This document shows positions 25,864 through 35,390 of a stretch of DNA of 64,000 nucleotides, in pieces (position 1 is the first letter of the stretch; each line of letters starts with the position of its first letter). The translations under genes were made by a program, and so were the position numbers. The stretch is from positions 2,046,001 through 2,110,000 of the forward strand of contig NZ_CP116477.1 of the NCBI RefSeq assembly GCF_028335745.1, given 5' to 3'. Under the pieces are notes generated by a model. That model made no database searches. It saw only the letters and a program-made list of their open reading frames with translations, and was not told where the DNA came from. Origin of the DNA: Pectobacterium sp. A5351 (GTDB lineage: Bacteria; Pseudomonadota; Gammaproteobacteria; Enterobacterales; Enterobacteriaceae).

Positions 25864-27390
25864 ATGACCACGATGTCCCAATTAGTGGAAACAGAAGCAG
25901 TGGAAACAAACGCACTGGAAAAAAAAATTAACCCGATTCTGGCCTCTTCTGCGCAGAGTATCGAAGCCTATCAGGAAGCGATTGCGCAGAGTAGCCAAGC
26001 CGTTATGCAGTGGCTGCAACAGCCTGAGATGTATCAGGGGAAAACCGTTGCTGAACTGCGTGAACGCATCGCGCTGGATTTTAATCCTCAGGGCCTGGGT
26101 AACCAGGCCGCTATCGAGCGTGCGATTGAATACTTTTTGAAAGACAGCCTGTCGGTGCATCACCCGCAGTGCGTTGCTCACCTGCACTGCCCGAGTTTGG
26201 TGGTCAGCCAGGCGGCGGAAGTCTTGATCAACGCCACGAACCAGAGCATGGATTCCTGGGATCAAAGTCCGTCAGCGACCATCATCGAGATGAAGTTGAT
26301 TGAATGGCTGCGTACTCAGGTTGGTTATCAGTCTGGTGACGCAGGCGTGTTCACCAGCGGCGGCACCCAGAGTAACCTGATGGGGTTGATGCTGGCGCGT
26401 GATGCCTTCTTTGCCCGTCAGGGACATTCAATCCAGCAAGATGGATTGGTGGGTAACCTAAAGAAAATTAAAGTGTTTTGTTCTGAAAACGCCCATTTCT
26501 CGGTGCAAAAGAACATGGCTTTACTGGGGCTGGGTTATCAATGCGTTACGCTGGTGAAAACTGATCGCTTCGCGCGGATGGATCTGAACGATTTAGCCGA
26601 GAAAGTGGCGCAGGCCCAGGCTAACGGCGAGCAGATTCTGGCAATTGTGGCGACGGCAGGTACCACTGATGCGGGTGCTATCGATCCTCTACGGGCGATT
26701 GCAACACTGGCTGCCGAGCATCAGATTTGGGTACACGTTGATGCAGCCTGGGGCGGTGCACTGCTGCTGTCCGAGAAGTATCGCGATTATCTGGACGGCA
26801 TTGAACTGGTGGATTCCATTACGTTGGATTTCCACAAGCAATTCTTCCAGACCATCAGCTGTGGTGCATTCTTGCTGAAAGAAGCCCGCCACTATGAACT
26901 GATGCGCTATCAGGCAGCTTACCTGAACTCTGAGTTCGATGAAGCACAGGGCGTTCCGAATCTGGTGTCTAAGTCATTGCAGACGACGCGTCGTTTTGAT
27001 GCGCTGAAACTGTGGATGGGTCTGGAAGCATTAGGCCAACAACAGTACGCCGCGATCATCGATCATGGCGTCATGCTGGCTCAGCAGGTTGCAGAGTATG
27101 TGGCTGAACACGCCTCACTGGAGTTGGTGATGCAGCCACAGTTGGCAAGCGTACTGTTCCGTTTCCGTCCGCAGAAACTGGCGACAGCGGATGATGCGAC
27201 TATCGCATTACTTAACCAGCGTATTGGCGATGCCCTGTTGGAATCAGGCCGCGCCAACGTAGGGGTAACGGAATTTAATGGCGTTACCTGCCTGAAACTG
27301 ACGTTACTGAACCCGACCGTTAGCCTGGACGATGTCAAAGTCCTGCTGACGCTGGTTGAAAGTACGGCTCAGACTTTGCTGAACGCGTAG
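25864..27390 (+). CDS. ddc: L-2,4-diaminobutyrate decarboxylase
   Basis: A group II PLP decarboxylase of about 508 residues converting L-2,4-diaminobutyrate to 1,3-diaminopropane. Visible: VFTSGGTQSNLMGLMLARD, HVDAAWGGALLLSEKYR and the PLP lysine in ITLDFHKQFFQ. It begins within ten bases of the dat stop. Three in-frame starts are possible (GTG 25855, ATG 25864, ATG 25873); the GGAG at 25857-25860 does not clearly decide, so the start is uncertain by a few residues. A strong terminator follows. 1,3-Diaminopropane can feed norspermidine or siderophore routes; no such genes are nearby. Confidence 0.92.
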   Translation: MTTMSQLVETEAVETNALEKKINPILASSAQSIEAYQEAIAQSSQAVMQWLQQPEMYQGKTVAELRERIALDFNPQGLGNQAAIERAIEYFLKDSLSVHHPQCVAHLHCPSLVVSQAAEVLINATNQSMDSWDQSPSATIIEMKLIEWLRTQVGYQSGDAGVFTSGGTQSNLMGLMLARDAFFARQGHSIQQDGLVGNLKKIKVFCSENAHFSVQKNMALLGLGYQCVTLVKTDRFARMDLNDLAEKVAQAQANGEQILAIVATAGTTDAGAIDPLRAIATLAAEHQIWVHVDAAWGGALLLSEKYRDYLDGIELVDSITLDFHKQFFQTISCGAFLLKEARHYELMRYQAAYLNSEFDEAQGVPNLVSKSLQTTRRFDALKLWMGLEALGQQQYAAIIDHGVMLAQQVAEYVAEHASLELVMQPQLASVLFRFRPQKLATADDATIALLNQRIGDALLESGRANVGVTEFNGVTCLKLTLLNPTVSLDDVKVLLTLVESTAQTLLNA

Positions 27391-27413
27391 CTCCCCTGCT
27401 TTACCGCATTGTG

Positions 27414-27450
27414 AAAAGCCGATAACCTGTTAAAGGTTATCGGCTTTTTT
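27414..27450. terminator. Bidirectional terminator between ddc and pptA
   Basis: GCCGATAACC and GGTTATCGGC form a perfect stem with a 7-nt loop, flanked by AAAA before and TTTTTT after. It serves both ddc on the plus strand and pptA on the minus strand. Confidence 0.9.
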
Positions 27451-27459
27451 ATTGGTTTT

Positions 27460-27690
27460 CTAATACGAATATCCCGGCTTTTTCGCCAACGTATCCAAAT
27501 GCGGTTTAATGAGCGGGTCGTAAACCTCGTCCTTCCAGCGATCGGGCTGAATTTCATGAAAGGCAACAGAAAGCGAGTCATCAGAAGAGCCGAAATGCGT
27601 CTTCAGAACCGCAGCGAGATCGTCAGCGACAACGTTCTTCTCTTCTTCAGACAGGTGTTTGGGGAAATGTTTGACATCAATATGTGGCAT
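27460..27690 (-). CDS. pptA: PptA-type 4-oxalocrotonate tautomerase-family protein
   Basis: A 76-residue tautomerase-superfamily protein. The catalytic Pro follows the initiator Met (MPHIDVKHFPKHL) and the sequence resembles E. coli PptA/YdcE (GSSDDSLSVAFHEIQPDRWKD). The N-terminal Pro acts as general base after Met removal. The physiological substrate is unknown. Single gene, convergent with ddc. Confidence 0.85.
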   Translation of the reverse strand: MPHIDVKHFPKHLSEEEKNVVADDLAAVLKTHFGSSDDSLSVAFHEIQPDRWKDEVYDPLIKPHLDTLAKKPGYSY

Positions 27691-27972
27691 GGGGAGTCCT
27701 TTTCAGTGATGAAACAGCATGATGGTTAAGATAGCTATTGCGCATGAAGACAGCAATAGGATGTCCACACCTGATGATTAACAATTTGTCTGAGGCAAAT
27801 TGGCCTAAATCGAGAGCCTTAATACGTAGACGTTCGATATTCGGCATCGTCGAAACCGGAGTAATGCTTGACCCACGGGGAATTGCGCGGCTAAATGATC
27901 CGACGCCTTTCATTATTTATAGTGATATCAGGCACAAGTAGAATATGAAAACGGTCAGGGAGAAATAAGAGC

Positions 27973-28722
27973 ATGATTATTTTTGTTACCGGTGCAACGG
28001 CTGGGTTTGGTGAGTCAATTACGCGTAAATTTATTAGCGCAGGCCATAAAGTGATCGCAACGGGGCGCCGTCAGGAACGCCTGGACGCGCTGAAGGCAGA
28101 ATTGGGTGATGCGCTGTATACGTTAAAACTGGACGTGCGCGATCGTCAGGCGATTGAAAAGGCGGTTGCCACACTACCAGCCGAATGGCGGACCATTGAT
28201 GTGCTGGTGAATAACGCCGGGCTCGCACTGGGTCTGGAACCTGCACATAAAGCGTCGGTAGATGATTGGGAAAATATGATCGATACCAACAATAAAGGTC
28301 TGGTGTTTATGACGCGCGCGCTGCTGCCTGCCATGGTGGAACGTAATATCGGGCATGTCATCAACATCGGCTCTACCGCGGGCAACTGGCCATACGCAGG
28401 CGGTAACGTCTACGGTGCCAGCAAGGCATTCGTGCAGCAGTTCAGTCTGGGTCTGCGTGCCGACCTGTCTGGCACTCGAATTCGCGTAACGAATATTGAA
28501 CCGGGTCTGGTCGGTGGAACCGAGTTCTCGGCCGTGCGCTTCAAAGGCAACGACGAGAAAGTCAGCAAAACCTATGACAACACAACGCCGCTGACGGCCG
28601 AAGATGTATCCGAAGCCGTTTTCTGGGTTGCCACGCTGCCAGCACACGTCAATATCAACACGCTGGAAATGATGCCGGTCAGCCAGTCTTTTGCCGGTTT
28701 AAGCGTACACCGCGAAGGCTGA
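27973..28722 (+). CDS. ydfG: NADP-dependent 3-hydroxy acid dehydrogenase YdfG
   Basis: A 249-residue classical SDR, resembling E. coli YdfG. It oxidises L-allo-threonine, serine and 3-hydroxypropionate, and reduces malonic semialdehyde with NADPH. Visible: cofactor motif TGATAGFGES (6-15), NNAG at about 83-86, catalytic Ser in INIGSTAG and YGASKAF (YxxxK). The length matches. The 282 bp upstream hold only its promoter region as far as I can see. Confidence 0.93.
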   Translation: MIIFVTGATAGFGESITRKFISAGHKVIATGRRQERLDALKAELGDALYTLKLDVRDRQAIEKAVATLPAEWRTIDVLVNNAGLALGLEPAHKASVDDWENMIDTNNKGLVFMTRALLPAMVERNIGHVINIGSTAGNWPYAGGNVYGASKAFVQQFSLGLRADLSGTRIRVTNIEPGLVGGTEFSAVRFKGNDEKVSKTYDNTTPLTAEDVSEAVFWVATLPAHVNINTLEMMPVSQSFAGLSVHREG

Positions 28723-28805
28723 TAGCCACCACGGCGAAAAGAGTCGGGGCATAAACGTCAGTTTCATGCCCTTTTCTATTGCCGCGATCATCCTTGTCAC
28801 GTGAT

Positions 28806-28823
28806 GCGGTTGCGGTTGCGGTT
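28806..28823 (+). repeat. Three tandem GCGGTT hexamers
   Basis: GCGGTT is repeated three times without interruption in the 278-bp gap between ydfG and ynfB. It is a small simple repeat of unknown meaning. Confidence 0.5.
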
Positions 28824-29000
28824 ATAGTGCCGTTGAGGCGAAGGATGTATACTTCTGTTATAGGCAACCTTTCGTTTTGCACGACGCGCGAAGGTTACAG
28901 GGAACGGCGGTCGCCTTTTGTTGTCTACCGCTTGCCGTGCGCATGTTACCGTTCTGCGGCATCGGCGTTGTTTTTATCATTCGTTCTGTCAAGGTGAAAC

Positions 29001-29351
29001 ATGAACCACTACTCTTTTTCTTCTTTGATTCGGGCTTTCATCCCGCTTTCTCTGGTTATCGTTTCCGCTGCCTGGCAGCCTGCCGCACTAGCAGATACGC
29101 GCCATATCATTGTCGACTCCGGAGACAGCACCTTGTCGAAAGAAGCGGCGCGTCAAAGCAAAGAGCAATGGGACTCAACCCGCTCACTGCGTAATAAAGT
29201 GAATAACCGCGTAGAGAAAGAATTCGATAAAACGGAAAAAGCCATTGATGGGCGTGAAAAATGCAACGCCAGCTACAACGTCAATGCTTACTGGGAAAAC
29301 ACGACCGAACGCTGTCTCGATCGTCGTACTGGCCGCCCAGTTGCCCCCTGA
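29001..29351 (+). CDS. ynfB: YnfB family (UPF0482/DUF1283) secreted protein
   Basis: A 116-residue protein with a signal peptide ending near ALA|DTRH. The mature part contains the YnfB blocks IIVDSGDSTLSKEAA, SKEQWDSTRSLRNKVNNR and NAYWENTTERCLDRRTGRP, with two Cys that could pair in the periplasm. The function is unknown. It precedes a lipoprotein and ynfD, the latter also a neighbour in E. coli. Confidence 0.9.
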   Translation: MNHYSFSSLIRAFIPLSLVIVSAAWQPAALADTRHIIVDSGDSTLSKEAARQSKEQWDSTRSLRNKVNNRVEKEFDKTEKAIDGREKCNASYNVNAYWENTTERCLDRRTGRPVAP

Positions 29352-29508
29352 TTTCTCCCCCACGCCTTCAGGCGTGGGTTTCCCCTTTTCTCTTCGTTTT
29401 GCAGCAAATTAGCCTGCATTGAGAGAAACATCGCCGTTACATTTCACCCATCATCACTTTATATCGTGGCAACATAGGCTTTTTATCCAGAGAATGGAGT
29501 GCATCAGG

Positions 29509-30126
29509 ATGAATATGGATTTAGCTCGATTATTTTCACGCCCTTTTCACATAAAACTGTGGGGCGTGCTTATCATGTGCCTATTGGTCAGCTCGTGCGC
29601 ACGAACATACCCGGAAACGGACAACATCACGAATGTTACCAATAGCAACGGAACGCTTGTCGCGGAGTCCGATACCTACGTTTATCAATTCCCTGACGCA
29701 AGAGCGCAAAAAGAGTATCAGGACTATTACGCATTTTATCGTGATTACAAAGACATCATCATCGGCGTGAGGGTTGATTTCTCTCTCCGCAATGGTCAGG
29801 TCTATGCGGTTTATAAAAACATCATTGACACTCGCCGGTTGACCAAGGAGCAGGAAGTCGATTTACGCGAACTCTTCTCGGCGAACATTCCTACAGAAAA
29901 TGGCAAAGGTGAAGTCACGTTTAGTGCGAACGGCACGTTTAGTGAGAAAAAAGGCTCACTGGTCAGTTCGGCAAACACAGGTCGACTGCCTCAGCCCATT
30001 CCTGTGGTTATCAACAGCAGTGATAATTCCGGCAAAGAAGTGCTACTTGCTCCCCTCATGGTTCCGGCATTTATCCTTTTCCCATTATTTATGATGTATG
30101 GCTGCGCCACTGGTCCCTGCGTTTAA
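29509..30126 (+). CDS. Hypothetical lipoprotein
   Basis: A 205-residue protein with a lipoprotein signal: KLWGVLIMCLLVSSCARTY, lipobox VSSC near residue 30, so probably lipidated. The mature part has NVTNSNGTLVAESDTYVYQF, a charged RAQKEYQDYYAFYRDYKD stretch and VRVDFSLRNGQVYAVYKNII. The C-terminus is hydrophobic (LLAPLMVPAFILFPLFMMYG) and ends CATGPCV. I chose ATG 29509 because GGAG lies nine bases upstream and the signal begins there, not the longer frame from 29419. No family recognised. The C-terminal hydrophobic segment is odd for a lipoprotein. Confidence 0.6.
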   Translation: MNMDLARLFSRPFHIKLWGVLIMCLLVSSCARTYPETDNITNVTNSNGTLVAESDTYVYQFPDARAQKEYQDYYAFYRDYKDIIIGVRVDFSLRNGQVYAVYKNIIDTRRLTKEQEVDLRELFSANIPTENGKGEVTFSANGTFSEKKGSLVSSANTGRLPQPIPVVINSSDNSGKEVLLAPLMVPAFILFPLFMMYGCATGPCV

Positions 30127-30229
30127 CCTTCTTCAGGACATCATTGATGGCCTGATTCCGCTGCTTTTTCGCGTTATCTTCATCGTTTGATATACTCAAA
30201 GAGACTTTTTCAGAGAAAAGGATCAAAAG

Positions 30230-30529
30230 ATGAAAAAAACCGTCATTTTTGGTGCCGCGTTATTCCTGGTTGCTCCGTTAGCTGCACAGGCATCTTGCGA
30301 AAGCGTGAAAGCGGATATTGCCCAGAAAATCATCGCCAATGGCGTGCCAGAATCCGGTTTTACGCTGGATATTGTCCCGAACGATCAGGTGAATCAGGCC
30401 GGTGGTCAGGTGGTTGGTCACTGCGAGAATGATTCGCACAAGATTGTTTACACCCGTCATGCCGAGGGCGACGTCAATACTGAAAGTGCGCCTGCGCCAG
30501 CAGAAGGCCAGCCGACAACAACACCGTAA
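30230..30529 (+). CDS. ynfD: YnfD family (DUF1161) secreted protein
   Basis: A 99-residue protein with a signal peptide (MKKTVIFGAALFLVAPLA, cleavage AQA|SCE). The DUF1161 core is CESVKADIAQKIIANGVPE, SGFTLDIVPNDQV and GHCENDSHKIVYTR, with a Cys pair probably forming a disulfide. The Pro/Ala-rich tail (APAPAEGQPTTTP) is longer than E. coli YnfD. The function is unknown. A bidirectional terminator follows. Confidence 0.88.
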   Translation: MKKTVIFGAALFLVAPLAAQASCESVKADIAQKIIANGVPESGFTLDIVPNDQVNQAGGQVVGHCENDSHKIVYTRHAEGDVNTESAPAPAEGQPTTTP

Positions 30530-30560
30530 CCCTTCCTCTGGATGTTCAACATAGATGTTC

Positions 30561-30582
30561 AAAAGGCGCTTTCGCGCCTTTT
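30561..30582. terminator. Bidirectional terminator between ynfD and the MFS gene
   Basis: AAAAGGCGC and GCGCCTTTT form a perfect 9-bp stem with a TTTC loop and T/A flanks on both sides, shared by the convergent genes. Confidence 0.85.
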
Positions 30583-30591
30583 CTTTTGCCA

Positions 30592-32079
30592 TTATTTCTG
30601 TCTGGTTTCGGCCTGACCTGGCCGTTGGCTTGCTGGGATCATTCTGGCGGAAAGCAGCGTGATGGCAGCAATCAGTGCGGAAACGATAAATACGCAGTGG
30701 ATTGACGAAGCGACTTGCGATGCCAGCGTATCGAGCTGGTTTACGCTCAGCAGGATGCGCTTGGCCGGGTCCATGAGCGTTTGGAGTGGATCGCTCACGT
30801 CTGGTAATCGCCAGTGCAGATTGATGTTCAACGTGGCGCCAAGGATTGCCGTGCCCAACGCGGAACCGAGCATGCGGGTAAACATGGCGGAGGCCGTTGC
30901 AATGCCGCGGATGGAGTAGTCCACCGAGTTTTGTATCGACACCAGAAACGTTGTACTACTTAGCCCCATTCCCGAACCGATCAAAAATGCCGCAAGCCGC
31001 GCCCACATGAGATTGCTGTCTGGCTGAACGGTTAACAGCGTCAGGCTGCCGATAATCAGCACAACGCCGCCGAGCATTGCCGTAAAGCGGTAAGATGTCC
31101 ACAGCATTAAGCGTCCGCTCAGCGTACTGGCCAGCGGCCAGCCAATCGACATCATCGCCAATATACTGCCCGCTTCCAGCGGCGTTTTGCCCATCACGCC
31201 CTGAATAAACGTCGGCAAAAAGGCGCTCACGCCCATCATGGCGGCCCCGACGACTAATCCTCCGAGATTACCGGCAATAATGACCCGATTGCGCCAGAGC
31301 GCCAGCGGGAACAACGGTTCTGCCGTGCGCTTTTCCTGCCGGACCAGCAGAATGCAGCCCACAGCAGAGATCGCAAGCAGTGGGATTACCCAGTAACCAA
31401 ACACTTCAGCCTGTAGTAGCGCCATCAGCAGGCTGGCGACGGACACCACCAGATAGAACGCGCCCATCCAGTCCAACTGATGTTGGCGCACGGCATTGAT
31501 CGTCGGCAGGTAACGAGCCAGCAAGAATATGGAAAATAGCCCAATCGGCACATTGACCCAGAAAACCAGCGCCCAGTTGAAGTGTTGGACGATAAACGCA
31601 CCCAGCAGCGGGCCGATAATCGCGGAAACACCCCACACGCTGGACAGATAACCCTGTATTTTCGGGCGTTCTGTCGAGCTGTAGACATCGGCAACAATGG
31701 TGAACGCAATTGGGGTTATCGCGCCGGCTCCCAGCCCTTGCAAGGTACGGAAGACAATCAGCCAGCCCATCTGCGTCGAAAACCCGCACAGAACCGACCC
31801 TAGCAGGAATACGATCATGCCGAAGAAGAAAACTTTTTTGCGGCCATAGAGATCGGCCAGGCGGCCATAAATCGGAATACTGATCGACTGCGTCAGCAAA
31901 TAACCCGCAAAGACCCACCCTAACAGGGAAAAACCGCCTAAATCTGCGATGATGGTGGGCAGCGCCGTGGCGACGATCGTCACCTCAATCGCCGCCGTAA
32001 ACATGGCAAGCATACAGGCAATTAAAATCCAATGGCGATGTAGGACAGGCATTTGTTTCTGGTTATTCTCTGTTTTCAT
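30592..32079 (-). CDS. DHA2-family (14-TM) multidrug MFS transporter
   Basis: A 495-residue inner-membrane protein of the 14-spanner DHA2 drug:H+ antiporter type. Visible motifs are AAIEVTIVATALPTIIADLG in TM1 (motif D1-like), GRLADLYGRKKV in the TM2-3 loop (motif A), and RTLQGLGAGAITPIAFTIVADV, followed by SSVWGVSAIIGPLLGAFIV (motif C-like). No membrane-fusion or outer-membrane partner is adjacent. The substrate is not predictable. It ends at the terminator shared with ynfD. Confidence 0.85.
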   Translation of the reverse strand: MKTENNQKQMPVLHRHWILIACMLAMFTAAIEVTIVATALPTIIADLGGFSLLGWVFAGYLLTQSISIPIYGRLADLYGRKKVFFFGMIVFLLGSVLCGFSTQMGWLIVFRTLQGLGAGAITPIAFTIVADVYSSTERPKIQGYLSSVWGVSAIIGPLLGAFIVQHFNWALVFWVNVPIGLFSIFLLARYLPTINAVRQHQLDWMGAFYLVVSVASLLMALLQAEVFGYWVIPLLAISAVGCILLVRQEKRTAEPLFPLALWRNRVIIAGNLGGLVVGAAMMGVSAFLPTFIQGVMGKTPLEAGSILAMMSIGWPLASTLSGRLMLWTSYRFTAMLGGVVLIIGSLTLLTVQPDSNLMWARLAAFLIGSGMGLSSTTFLVSIQNSVDYSIRGIATASAMFTRMLGSALGTAILGATLNINLHWRLPDVSDPLQTLMDPAKRILLSVNQLDTLASQVASSIHCVFIVSALIAAITLLSARMIPASQRPGQAETRQK

Positions 32080-32181
32080 TATATTTTCAGGATAAGAAGA
32101 AAAACTGCCAGTGAGTATAACAGGTGACGTGGAGGAGAATATTTATTCCCGCAGAGCAGCGGGAATAGAAGACGATAGAAA

Positions 32182-32847
32182 TTAGTCGCTGACGACAGAA
32201 AGATCGATGTAAGGCGAGAGATCACGCTGTTCGGCACGCGGTAAGTAAGGCAGTTCACCCAGTTGCGGCGCTGGAATCTTTTTCCGCAGAACATGAATGA
32301 TTTCCGCGTAATTCGCCAGTCCAGGGTTAATTCGGTTAGCGACCCAGCCGACCAGCGGTAAACCATCGTTAATGATCGCCTGCGCCGTCAACAGCGCATG
32401 GCTGATACAACCCAGTTTGATGCCGACAACCAGTACAACAGGCAATTGTTCCTGAACTACCCACTCGGAGTACGGACGTAGATCGTTCATGACGGTCCGC
32501 CATCCGCCCGTGCCCTCAACCACCACGATATCGGCCGCTTCGCCCATGTGGCGCAGACCTTGCGTCATCGTGCAGTAATCAATCGTTCCTTCACTGGCGC
32601 TGATTTCATCCTCTCGCAGTGCGATGGGGTTAACCATGTTATAGGGCAATTCCAGCGTGGAGGCCGCCTGTAGCAGCAGTGCATCTTTATTTCGCAGGCC
32701 CGCTTCCGTCTCTTCGCACCCTTTCGCTATCGGTTTATAGCCCGCAACCGATTTGCCTGCCAGCGCCAGTTTTTGCAGTAGCGCTTTGGATACCACCGTT
32801 TTGCCAACGGCGGTATCAGTACCAGTGACAAAAATACGTTTCAACAT
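32182..32847 (-). CDS. bioD2: Dethiobiotin synthetase BioD2
   Basis: A 221-residue dethiobiotin synthetase paralogue (YnfK/BioD2). It should carboxylate 7,8-diaminopelargonate using ATP to form the ureido ring of dethiobiotin. The P-loop is GTDTAVGKT (residues 8-16), with GYKPIAKGCEET for diamine binding and VEGTGGWRTV in the catalytic region. The start MLKRIF at 32847 matches the family; a longer frame reaches 32883. It is 133 bp downstream of mlc, as in E. coli. The main bioD, in the bio operon, is expected elsewhere. Confidence 0.92.
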   Translation of the reverse strand: MLKRIFVTGTDTAVGKTVVSKALLQKLALAGKSVAGYKPIAKGCEETEAGLRNKDALLLQAASTLELPYNMVNPIALREDEISASEGTIDYCTMTQGLRHMGEAADIVVVEGTGGWRTVMNDLRPYSEWVVQEQLPVVLVVGIKLGCISHALLTAQAIINDGLPLVGWVANRINPGLANYAEIIHVLRKKIPAPQLGELPYLPRAEQRDLSPYIDLSVVSD

Positions 32848-32980
32848 GGGATAACTCCAGACCACCTGAATACCAAAAAACAAGCACAGCTAAAATGCTT
32901 TCCAAGCGTGAAAGTCTAGGCTATGCCTCATTCGGGCGGTTTGCGTTAGCGCAATGTTTTGTTGGTCTACGCCTTTATGG

Positions 32981-34198
32981 TTACCCCTGTAGCAGTTTAA
33001 CCAGCAGCGATCCGTTATAGAGCGCCTCTTTTACCAGTGCAGCGCCGGGCATCGTACCCTGATTGTAGAACTGGGTCGCTTCCACCTGGATGTTGTGGCT
33101 ATAGGGTGGGAATGACTGCTGTTGAATGCAGCCTAAAATGGCAGGGTGCAAAATGCTGGCCGCTTTATTCAGGGGGGATCCCACCAGAATTTTATCGGGG
33201 TTGAAGAGATTCACCATGATGGCGACAATGCGGCCTACGTTATTCCCGACATCGTTAATGATATCTTTGGCTAACTGATCGCCCTTAAGCGCGGCGTCAC
33301 ATAGGTTCTCGGCGTTAAGTGGTGAACCGTGCAGAAGCGAACTCATGGACGTATTCATGCGCTGCTGTGCTAGCTCCAGCATATTTTCCGTGCTGGCGAC
33401 CGTTTCCAGACAACCGTGATTGCCGCAATAGCAGCGCTTGCCATAAGGATCGACCTGCGTGTGCCCAATCTCAACCAGATTCCGGCTTCCTGCGTGCAGG
33501 ATACGTCCGCCGGTAATCACGCCCGCGCCGACGTTATGGTCGATCACTACCTGAATCACATTTTGGCAATCGCGTGCCGCGCCGTATAGCGCTTCGGCCA
33601 TTGTCCAGGCACAGATATCGTGGTGCAAATACACCGGTAGCCCGGTACGTTTTTCCAGCGCTGGGCCAATCGCCATTTCCTTAACGTCATAGAACGGCAT
33701 CCGGTGAATAACGCCTTTACTGGCGTCAATCATGCCCGGCGCGGTAATCGCGATTGCAGTTAATCGCTCCAGCCGTTTCTGGTGACGAATAAAAAACTGG
33801 TCGATTTCATTCAGAATACGTTCAAGCAGTGGCTGTGGAGCCTCTGCGGGAAGTAAGATATCTTCTTCCACAACCAGCTTGCTGCTGAGATCGCGCAGCG
33901 CCAATGAAATACTATTGTGGCTAATTCGGGCGGAAAGATAATGCCAGGCTTCGGTATCCAGAATTAGGCCGATAGCAGGACGCCCTCTGCTGCCCACATC
34001 CTGGTATTCAGTTTCTTGTACCAGATGGGCTTCCAGCAGTTCGCGGACGATTTTGGTAATACTGGCGGGCGCGAGCTGAGCGCGTTTGGACAGTTCGATA
34101 CGTGATATCGGGCCGTACTTATCGATCAGCCGATACACCGCGCCGGCATTCATTTGTTTGATTTGATCGATGTGTCCTGGTTGACCGTCGGCTATCAC
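32981..34198 (-). CDS. mlc: Mlc, ROK-family glucose/PTS repressor
   Basis: A 405-residue repressor nearly collinear with E. coli Mlc (406). Mlc represses ptsG, ptsHI and mal genes and is relieved when EIICB-Glc sequesters it at the membrane. Visible: winged helix at the N-terminus (SRIELSKRAQLAPASITKIV), the ROK sugar-kinase fold and the zinc motif CYCGNHGC near 255-262 with an upstream His (IGHTQVD). Single gene upstream of bioD2. Confidence 0.96.
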   Translation of the reverse strand: MIADGQPGHIDQIKQMNAGAVYRLIDKYGPISRIELSKRAQLAPASITKIVRELLEAHLVQETEYQDVGSRGRPAIGLILDTEAWHYLSARISHNSISLALRDLSSKLVVEEDILLPAEAPQPLLERILNEIDQFFIRHQKRLERLTAIAITAPGMIDASKGVIHRMPFYDVKEMAIGPALEKRTGLPVYLHHDICAWTMAEALYGAARDCQNVIQVVIDHNVGAGVITGGRILHAGSRNLVEIGHTQVDPYGKRCYCGNHGCLETVASTENMLELAQQRMNTSMSSLLHGSPLNAENLCDAALKGDQLAKDIINDVGNNVGRIVAIMVNLFNPDKILVGSPLNKAASILHPAILGCIQQQSFPPYSHNIQVEATQFYNQGTMPGAALVKEALYNGSLLVKLLQG

Positions 34199-34379
34199 AA
34201 ACCTGGCTCCTACGCATTCGTATTATATCTGGCACTGCTGTTGAAAAATTTATCTTTATTATTGCGGCATGACTATTTTTCACGCTGCAAAATAAAAAAA
34301 CTGCGGGTATGGTGGGGCTTTTCACTAAACTCGTCAAATATTTGATTCGTTATGTGATTTAGCACGCATATTTTAACGA

Positions 34380-35276
34380 TTATCCGCCCAGCATCAGCGA
34401 CATTAGCACCTTAGCCGCCGCACTCTGCGGATGATGCCGCGCCGTCACAAGCCAGACTTCCGTTGTGGCGTCTTCTTCTTCCAGCAGCAAATATTTCACA
34501 CCATCGACCCGAATACGCAAAAACGACGCCGGTAAAATGGACACACCCAATCCTGCCGACACCAGCCCGACGATGGTCATCGCCTCACCCACTTCTTGCG
34601 TAATGTAGGGGCTGATGCCATAGCGTTTCAGCAGTGTCAGCGTATCGTCATACAGTGCGGTTCCCACCGCGCGGGAGAAGAAAACGAATGGTTCATTCGC
34701 CAACTGTGTGATGTTGATTGCCCGCCCTGCGTCCTGCTGCGCTAAGGGATGGGATTCCTGCACGACGGCAATCAGCGGTTCACGTAATAGCAACTGATGA
34801 TCCAGTGCGTCAGGCAGCGGATTATTGCGCATAATGCCGATATCGAGCTTACCGTTTAGCAGCGGTTCAATTTGCTGTTTGGTGTTGAGCTCCATCATCT
34901 GAATATGCACTTCCGGGTACGTTTGACGAAAACGCAGTAGGCTACTGGAGATCTTTTTGATAAACGGCGCAGACGACGTAAAGCCGATCGTTAATTCCCC
35001 AATTTCGCCACGTTGAATACGAGAGGCTCGTTCCGCCGCCTGATCAACCTGGCTGATAATCGACCAGGCTTCTTTCAGGAACATCTCGCCTGCCGGAGTA
35101 AGCTGGACATTACGGTTGTTGCGCGCCAGCAATTTCGCCCCCACCTGCTCTTCCAGAATTTGAATTTGTTGGCTCAGCGGCGGCTGTGAAATGCGTAATC
35201 TTTCTGCGGCTCGGCCAAAATGCAGCTCTTCGGCGACCGCAATAAAATAGCGAAGGTGACGGAGCTCAATATTCAT
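34380..35276 (-). CDS. ynfL: LysR-family regulator YnfL
   Basis: A 298-residue LysR-type regulator. The N-terminal HTH is MNIELRHLRYFIAVAEELHF and AAERLRISQPPLSQQIQILE; an inducer-binding domain follows (IGELTIGFTSSAPFI). Divergent from the ynfM transporter across a 114-bp gap, as in E. coli, so it probably controls ynfM and itself. The inducer is unknown. Confidence 0.9.
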   Translation of the reverse strand: MNIELRHLRYFIAVAEELHFGRAAERLRISQPPLSQQIQILEEQVGAKLLARNNRNVQLTPAGEMFLKEAWSIISQVDQAAERASRIQRGEIGELTIGFTSSAPFIKKISSSLLRFRQTYPEVHIQMMELNTKQQIEPLLNGKLDIGIMRNNPLPDALDHQLLLREPLIAVVQESHPLAQQDAGRAINITQLANEPFVFFSRAVGTALYDDTLTLLKRYGISPYITQEVGEAMTIVGLVSAGLGVSILPASFLRIRVDGVKYLLLEEEDATTEVWLVTARHHPQSAAAKVLMSLMLGG

Positions 35277-35390
35277 ATTTTAAACATATCAATCATTATT
35301 ATTAATATATTATACAAAATAATATCACTCTTCTATGATCCTCCTACAGTTGTTTTACGCCTGATTTGCCTTTTCTGGTAAGGAATTATT

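Noticed and set aside
27677..27941. Frames on both strands between pptA and ydfG
   Set aside because: Mutually overlapping, no clear ribosome site or family resemblance; most likely the ydfG/pptA promoter region.
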